DNA from: Butyrivibrio fibrisolvens 16/4
GTDB taxonomy: Bacteria; Bacillota; Clostridia; Lachnospirales; Lachnospiraceae
Assembly: GCA_000209815.1 (NCBI GenBank)
Contig: FP929036.1
Span: 1,679,238 to 1,743,237 of the forward strand
Reading direction: 5' to 3'
DNA length: 64,000 nt
The notes under the pieces are model-generated. The model was not told the DNA's origin, ran no database searches, and saw only the letters and a list, made by a program, of their open reading frames with translations. Shown here piece after piece: positions 59,763 through 64,000 of this stretch (positions within the stretch are counted from its first letter, which is position 1; the number at the start of each line of letters is the position of its first letter). Position numbers and translations under genes: made by a program.

Positions 59763-60956
59763 ATGAGAATTGGTATTTATGGCGGGACATTCAATCCAAT
59801 TCATAACACACATATAGACATTGCTAAGGCTGCTCTTGTGCAGTACAACTTAGACAAAGTATTTCTTTTGGTTGCAGGCACACCACCTCACAAGAACACT
59901 GCAGAATCTGTTGCGGATACCTGCAGACTTGAAATGGTAAAGCTTGCAATCAAAAATGAGAATGGATTACTCATAGATGATCGAGAAATCTATCGTTCTG
60001 GAAAGAGCTACTCATATATAACTATGTCAGAGTTAAAGAATGAGCATCCAAATGATGATATATTCTTTATTATGGGTAGTGACAGTCTGATTAATTTCAA
60101 AAATTGGGTAAAGCCAGATATTATATCAAAAGCTGCTACGATTCTAGTTGCCCCTAGATTGGGAGACGATATTGATTTCCTAAATAGCGCCATGGATGAG
60201 TGCAGGAATTTGTTTGAGGGCGATTTCCAGTTGATTGATTATAAGGCCAACGGAATTGCTTCCTCAGCTATAAGAGCTTCATTCTATGATGATGATAATA
60301 TAAAAGAATGCCTTAATCCTAAGGTTGCACAATATATCATTAATCATAATTTATATAGCAAATATAAATACTCCTATGATGATATTTTAAGATTATCTGA
60401 GGAGATGAAAAAAGAGCTTAAACCAGGCAGATATATACACACCCTGGGTGTTGCTACAACAGCCTATGCATTAGCCTTAAAATGGGATTATCCAGCCTAT
60501 ACAGCAATGGTTGCAGGAATGCTCCATGATTGTGCTAAATGCATTTCAGATGAAAAAAGAATTAATATCTGTGAAAGCAACAATTTGCCTATTAGTGAAA
60601 TAGAATATAAGTATCCACACCTGCTTCACGGCAAGGTAGGAGCATATTTTTGTAGCACTAAATATAATGTAAATGATCCTCAGATTGCACATGCAATCAC
60701 ATACCATACTACAGGCTGTCCTAATATGAATCTTTTGGATAAGATTATATTTGTTGCTGATTATATTGAGCCTGGAAGAGACAAACAGCCACGTCTTGAT
60801 ATTTTACGCTCTACAGCTTATAGTGATTTAGATAAATGTGTCTATATGATTCTAGAGGATTCTGTAGCATATTTAAATGAAAATCCCGATATGGTTGACC
60901 CAACCACTATTGATACATACAATTACTACAAACAATATATGAAAGAAGAGAGGTAA
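59763..60956 (+). CDS. nadD: NadD-YqeK fusion: nicotinate-nucleotide adenylyltransferase and HD hydrolase
   Basis: Residues 1-200 are NadD, which makes deamido-NAD: MRIGIYGGTFNPIHNTHIDI with the G-x-F-x-P-x-H motif, DKVFLLVAGTPPHKN, FFIMGSDSLINFKNW and the SSAIRASF end. Residues 205-397 are a YqeK-type HD domain (HTLGVATTAYALA, GMLHDCAKCIS, HLLHGKVGAYF, ITYHTTG, DKIIFVADYIEPGR), a family that splits Ap4A. In Bacillus the two are separate adjacent genes. No frameshift is needed, and the linker is short, so the fusion is real in this sequence. Confidence 0.93.
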   Translation: MRIGIYGGTFNPIHNTHIDIAKAALVQYNLDKVFLLVAGTPPHKNTAESVADTCRLEMVKLAIKNENGLLIDDREIYRSGKSYSYITMSELKNEHPNDDIFFIMGSDSLINFKNWVKPDIISKAATILVAPRLGDDIDFLNSAMDECRNLFEGDFQLIDYKANGIASSAIRASFYDDDNIKECLNPKVAQYIINHNLYSKYKYSYDDILRLSEEMKKELKPGRYIHTLGVATTAYALALKWDYPAYTAMVAGMLHDCAKCISDEKRINICESNNLPISEIEYKYPHLLHGKVGAYFCSTKYNVNDPQIAHAITYHTTGCPNMNLLDKIIFVADYIEPGRDKQPRLDILRSTAYSDLDKCVYMILEDSVAYLNENPDMVDPTTIDTYNYYKQYMKEER

Positions 60957-60959
60957 GAG

Positions 60960-61307
60960 ATGGATTCTAGAGAAATAGCTAAAATCGTTTGCAAGGCCCT
61001 TGATGATAAAAAAGCTATCGATATCAAAGCTATTGATATTTCAAATATTAGCATTATGGCAGATTATTTTATCGTTTCTTCTGCATCAAATCAGAGCCAG
61101 CTTAATGCTATGCAGGATGAAGTAGATAGACTTCTTTATGAGCAGGGTATTCATGCAAAATCAATCGAAGGAAACCGTCAGAGTACATGGGTACTTATGG
61201 ATTACGAAGATGTTATCGTACATCTTTTTTCTGAAGAAGATAGAATTTTCTATGATTTAGAGCGTATCTGGAAAGATGGAATTCTTATTGATGCAAAAGA
61301 CATCTAA
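60960..61307 (+). CDS. rsfS: Ribosomal silencing factor RsfS
   Basis: The 115-residue protein has AIDIKAIDISNISIMADYFIV and the conserved SNQSQLNAMQDEVD and STWVLMDYEDVIVHLFSEE. RsfS binds L14 and blocks subunit joining when nutrients are low. It starts three bases after nadD, as in other Firmicutes, and ends the operon. Confidence 0.95.
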   Translation: MDSREIAKIVCKALDDKKAIDIKAIDISNISIMADYFIVSSASNQSQLNAMQDEVDRLLYEQGIHAKSIEGNRQSTWVLMDYEDVIVHLFSEEDRIFYDLERIWKDGILIDAKDI

Positions 61308-61320
61308 CATATGAAACCCA

Positions 61321-61353
61321 AAAGACGACCGCAAAAAAGCGGCCGTCTTTTTT
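61321..61353. terminator. Bidirectional terminator between rsfS and lexA
   Basis: A 12-bp stem (aaagacgaccgc / gcggccgtcttt, one G-U pair) with an A6 loop has T or A runs on both sides. It ends both convergent genes. Confidence 0.88.
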
Positions 61354-61354
61354 A

Positions 61355-61969
61355 TTAGAAAAATCTAAATACACCAAATACTTTACCAAGAATAACGCAA
61401 TTATCTACAATGATAGGATCCATATTATCGTTTTCTGGCTGAAGACGAATATGACCATCTTCTTTATAGAATGTCTTTACAGTAGCACTGTCATCTACAA
61501 GAGCAACAACCATATCGCCATTTTTAGCGGTATCTTGTTGCATAACTATAATAGTATCTCCATCGAGAATACCGGCGTTTATCATAGACTCGCCCTTTAC
61601 CCTGAGCATAAATGACTGAGCATTAGGCATGTGCTCGGCTGGAATAGGGAAGTACTCAGAAATGTTCTGAATAGCAAGTAGTGGCTGTCCAGCGGCAACA
61701 TTACCTACAACTGGAACATTAACAACCTCGCGGCGAACCACATTAAAGCTGTCATCAACAATTTCGATAGCACGAGGCTTTGATGGATCACGCTTAATGT
61801 ATCCATTCTTTTCTAATGTTTCGAGATGAGAGTGAACAGATGATGTAGATTTAAGATTACAAGCGTCACAGAGCTCACGAACAGTAGGTGGATAGCCTCT
61901 ATTTAATATTTCGGTCTTTATTACTTCGAGAATTTCACGCTGCTTCGCGGATATTTTTCCATATGCCAT
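61355..61969 (-). CDS. lexA: SOS repressor LexA
   Basis: The 204-residue protein has a winged HTH at 1-65 (KISAKQREILEVI, PTVRELCDACNLKSTSSVHSHL in part) and the S24 self-cleaving domain. The cleavage site is in VAAGQPL, the serine in VKGESMINAGI and the lysine in DDSATVKTFY. The start at 61969 (MAYGKISAK) follows aggagag; a longer frame upstream covers the promoter and is rejected. Divergent from yneA, with LexA-box-like sites between them. Confidence 0.95.
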   Translation of the reverse strand: MAYGKISAKQREILEVIKTEILNRGYPPTVRELCDACNLKSTSSVHSHLETLEKNGYIKRDPSKPRAIEIVDDSFNVVRREVVNVPVVGNVAAGQPLLAIQNISEYFPIPAEHMPNAQSFMLRVKGESMINAGILDGDTIIVMQQDTAKNGDMVVALVDDSATVKTFYKEDGHIRLQPENDNMDPIIVDNCVILGKVFGVFRFF

Positions 61970-62000
61970 ATGAAGCTCTCCTTTCAAATTTTCTATATTT

Positions 62001-62029
62001 AGAGTATCATACGGAACATATTTTTGCAA
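62001..62029 (-). promoter_or_regulatory. lexA promoter
   Basis: On the minus strand TTGCAA (62029-62024) and TACTCT (62006-62001) have a 17-base spacer, 32 bases ahead of the lexA start. A partial LexA box (62013-62026) overlaps it. Confidence 0.5.
62013..62026. promoter_or_regulatory. Partial LexA box in the lexA promoter
   Basis: GGAACATATTTTTG keeps one half-site (GAAC) of the Firmicutes LexA consensus CGAACnnnnGTTCG; the other half is poor. Its position in the lexA spacer fits autoregulation. Confidence 0.35.
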
Positions 62030-62039
62030 ACACATTTTC

Positions 62040-62053
62040 CGAAATTTTGTTCG
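62040..62053. promoter_or_regulatory. LexA box between lexA and yneA
   Basis: CGAAATTTTGTTCG matches CGAACnnnnGTTCG with one mismatch in a half-site. It lies upstream of both promoters. Confidence 0.6.
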
Positions 62054-62062
62054 AGAAAAGTG

Positions 62063-62091
62063 TTGACAAACAGTCGTTCGTGTTTTATATT
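62063..62091 (+). promoter_or_regulatory. yneA promoter
   Basis: TTGACA (62063-62068), 17-base spacer, TATATT (62086-62091), near consensus. LexA boxes overlap its -35 and spacer and sit just downstream of the -10. Confidence 0.75.
62067..62080. promoter_or_regulatory. LexA box in the yneA promoter
   Basis: On the minus strand CGAACGACTGTTTG matches CGAACnnnnGTTCG with one mismatch. It covers the end of the -35 and the spacer. Confidence 0.7.
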
Positions 62092-62097
62092 GATTTC

Positions 62098-62111
62098 AGA
62101 ACAAACGTTTT
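62098..62111. promoter_or_regulatory. LexA box at the yneA start site
   Basis: AGAACAAACGTTTT matches GAACnnnnGTTT, near the consensus core. It sits at the predicted transcription start. Confidence 0.6.
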
Positions 62112-62125
62112 CGAACATATTTTTC
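62112..62125. promoter_or_regulatory. LexA-box-like site in the yneA leader
   Basis: CGAACATATTTTTC has a perfect left half-site and a weak right half. It directly adjoins the previous box. Confidence 0.4.
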
Positions 62126-62147
62126 TTCTATAAAATTGGAGGGTACT

Positions 62148-62492
62148 ATGAGAAAGAGTTCAAAAGCAGAAATCATCGTTAGAAACAGAAAGATTATGTT
62201 ATTCGCAGGTATTATACTTACTATCGTTCTTGCATTTATTTTCTATAGTAATAGAGCAGTAGCAGAAAACAGCCGTCCTGTTTATACATACTATACCAGT
62301 TACGAAATCCAGCCTGGAGATACTTTATGGACTATAGCAGACCAGTTTATGAATGCTGAAACCTCTGATAAAACTGCTTTCATCGATAATATCAAAACAC
62401 TCAATCATATAAGCGGTGATAATATCACAGCTGGAAAATATATTGTCATCGAGTATTCATCCTATGACAAACTTTTAAGATATTTTATTTAA
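62148..62492 (+). CDS. yneA: YneA-like SOS cell-division inhibitor (membrane LysM protein)
   Basis: The 114-residue protein has a basic N-terminus, one membrane helix (residues about 18-38) and a LysM domain (YEIQPGDTLWTIADQFM to GKYIVIEY). YneA is made when LexA is cleaved and delays division. The ATG at 62148 follows ttggaggg; four upstream codons in frame are rejected. Divergence from lexA and the LexA boxes match the Bacillus arrangement. The gene name is by context and architecture, since LysM proteins are common. Confidence 0.8.
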   Translation: MRKSSKAEIIVRNRKIMLFAGIILTIVLAFIFYSNRAVAENSRPVYTYYTSYEIQPGDTLWTIADQFMNAETSDKTAFIDNIKTLNHISGDNITAGKYIVIEYSSYDKLLRYFI

Positions 62493-62541
62493 CAGCTCCC
62501 TTATGATAAAATATAAACTACGTAAATATTTGGGAGTGATT

Positions 62542-63290
62542 ATGCTTAGATTTTTATTGTCAATATTATTAAATTTAAAAAACGGTCCTTCTTTCATTAG
62601 TACTATGAGAAAGATGACCAAGCACCCGGAAAAATATTCTGAGCGAGATAAATACGCATATGCGTTAAAGATTGTTCATCGATTAAAAAGAGCGTACACA
62701 TTTCCACCAAAGTATACGGCATGGAGAATCTACCAAAAGAGGGTGGCTATGTAATGTATCCTAATCATCAGGGCAAATATGATGTATTAGGTATTATGTA
62801 CGGTCATAAAAATCCCTGTACATTTGTTATGGACAAAGCCAAATCCTACGGTTTTTTGGTAAGAGAAATGGTCGATTTGCTTGGTGCAAAACGCCTTATG
62901 TTAGATGATGTCCGTCAGAATATTATAATTATGGATAAAATCACTAAGGAAGTACAGGCTGGAAAAAGATATATTCTTTTTTCAGAGGGCGGCTATGATA
63001 ACAATGGAAACATTGTTCAGCGATTCAAGCCTGGTAGCTTTAAATGTGCTATGAGGGCTAAAGTTCCAATTGTTCCTGTTACACTTATTGATTCCTACTT
63101 GGCTTTTAACAGTTTAAAAATGGGTACTGTCAATACTAAGGTTATTTTTGGTAAGCCTCTATATTACGAAGATTATAAGGATCTAAAGACTCCAGAGGTA
63201 GCAAATATTGTTAGAAACACAATTATATCTACCATGGAAGAGTATGGTGTTTACGATAATAGAAATAATCCACCAGAGATATTAACCTAG
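62542..63290 (+). CDS. 1-acyl-sn-glycerol-3-phosphate acyltransferase-like (PlsC, one frameshift)
   Basis: The ATG at 62542 follows gggagtg; 13 codons upstream in frame overlap a possible -10 and are rejected. One A lost at 62709-62711 breaks the frame; restored, it reads PPKVYGMENLPKEGGYV, about 249 residues. The acyltransferase motif is NHQGKYD (N-H-x4-D), followed by FSEGGYD in place of the usual F-P-E-G-T, and VPIVPVTLID. It would acylate lysophosphatidate for membrane lipid. The altered second motif means substrate could differ. Confidence 0.82.
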
Positions 63291-63395
63291 GATTATTCTC
63301 AGTATTAATATTTTTGACTAATATGCAATATTACTTAACAATTTAGTAATATTTCATAAATCTTTTATTTATAGTTCTACGAACCTTTATATTTT

Positions 63396-63424
63396 AAGCA
63401 CTAGTAAGCTAAGTGCTTTTCATT
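63396..63424 (+). terminator. Possible terminator upstream of the lipoprotein gene
   Basis: The 7-bp stem aagcact / agtgctt with a 9-base loop is followed by ttcattt. It is weak and lies 100 bases after plsC. Confidence 0.4.
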
Positions 63425-63477
63425 TATAATGGTAGCACTTGCGGTTTTACTATAAATAAAAGAAATGAGAGAGAATA

Positions 63478-63934
63478 ATGACTAGAAAATTTGTTGCTTT
63501 AATATGTATCAGTTTAACTATGCTTATGTTAGTTGGATGCGATTTACCAACTACTAAAAAATCTAACCCTCTTTTTTCTAATCACGATTTCCGTACATTC
63601 GATTGGGATGAATACGATTATGTTATTCGTAAGGAAGAAGGGGCTTTACTCACATATGATGGTGAGAACAGAATCATGTATTGGTCCACTTTCCTAGGAT
63701 ATAATGCCAATATTACATACTGTTTTTATGAAAACCAGCTAAACAAAGGTTATATAAGCATTGATTCAGATGATGATAAGGAAAACATCTATAAAGCTAT
63801 TTCATCTGAATTTACCAAATTATATGGAGATCCTATAGAAAAACTTCTAATTCAATGAAGTTCACCTGTGAAATAGCTCAACAGTTTATCTATCAAAAGA
63901 TGGAAGAGAAGTTGGTATTTTATTTTCAAAATAA
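63478..63934 (+). CDS. Lipoprotein of unknown function (broken near the 3' end)
   Basis: A signal peptide with lipobox LMLVGC (cysteine at residue 21) marks a lipoprotein. The mature part is short and acidic, with aromatic strand-like segments (FDWDEYDYVIRKEEGALLTYD; shortened) and no family I recognise. The first stop is a TGA at 63856. Beyond it, another frame reads STVYLSKDGREVGILFSK to a TAA at 63934, which looks like the natural end. This suggests a base error at the TGA plus an indel near 63875. Rebuilt length is about 151 residues. Confidence 0.6.
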
Positions 63935-63939
63935 ATAAA

Positions 63940-63977
63940 GCGGCTGCTTTTATAACAAAGCAGTCGTTATTTTTATA
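63940..63977 (+). terminator. Rho-independent terminator after the lipoprotein gene
   Basis: The repeat cggctgcttt / aaagcagtcg (one mismatch) has a short ataac loop and ends in ttattttta. Confidence 0.75.
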
Positions 63978-64000
63978 GTTATTATGATTTTATTATGGAA

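Overview
The window is a stretch of a low-GC Gram-positive chromosome. Codon use is A/T rich and gene order follows Firmicutes conventions: rpmB-asp23-fakA-recG, yicC-remA-gmk-rpoZ, rplU-prp-rpmA-obg, and lexA divergent from yneA. The combination of an Rnf complex (rnfCDGEAB), a biotin-dependent Na+-pumping decarboxylase, a HisZ-dependent short HisG and the radical-SAM/RNase G block ahead of rplU suggests an anaerobic clostridium, most likely Lachnospiraceae of the Butyrivibrio/Pseudobutyrivibrio/Roseburia type. That assignment is inferred from gene content; no rRNA or tRNA gene is seen. I also see no insertion sequence, prophage or CRISPR array. No intergenic stretch exceeds about 300 bases.

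Layout. 1-3.2 kb: membrane oxaloacetate decarboxylase operon (gamma subunit tail, separate biotin carrier, beta, alpha). 3.3-8.1 kb: RpiR regulator, BaiN-type flavoprotein, cmk, ispH, rpsA. 8.3-10.2 kb: orphan cheR and a convergent YprB-type exonuclease. 10.3-15.5 kb: complete rnfCDGEAB operon. 15.6-17.5 kb: membrane GGDEF-EAL protein. 17.6-24 kb: proB/DUF896/5-FCL/proA, miaB, ruvAB, zapA. 24.1-29 kb: U32 peptidase, a SEDS-family protein and a class B PBP. 29-33.4 kb: rpmB, asp23, fakA, recG. 33.4-35.1 kb: rqcH on the minus strand. 35.2-44.8 kb: yicC, remA, gmk, rpoZ, rimO, pgsA, cinA, rsmD, coaD, a coiled-coil gene, ygiQ, a pseudouridine synthase and recU. 45-47.4 kb: a monocistronic coiled-coil surface protein. 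47.5-52.5 kb: a partial his operon. 52.6-61.3 kb: radical-SAM pair, RNase G, nuclease, L21 leader, rplU-prp-rpmA, obg, yhbY, nadD-yqeK, rsfS. 61.4-64 kb: lexA, yneA, plsC and a lipoprotein gene.

How the genes work together. The decarboxylase and the Rnf complex are both ion pumps, so the left quarter encodes much of this anaerobe's ion-gradient bioenergetics. Most of the rest is ribosome assembly and translation quality control (rpsA, rpmB, rplU, rpmA, prp, obg, yhbY, rsfS, rimO, rsmD, rqcH), recombination and repair (ruvAB, recG, recU, lexA, yneA), cell division and wall synthesis, and proline and histidine synthesis.

Two cautions. First, about 29 apparent frameshifts in 20 genes, many of them normally essential (coaD, gmk, proA, hisD), sit mostly in short A or T runs and nearly always look like a lost base. 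I read these as sequence errors and annotate each affected gene as one reconstructed CDS. Second, I did not find a clearly new multi-gene system. The most unusual items are an apparently catalytically dead HisF-like domain fused to HisIE, a cysteine-rich tail on RnfE, and a coiled-coil surface protein with a duplicated membrane-proximal motif.
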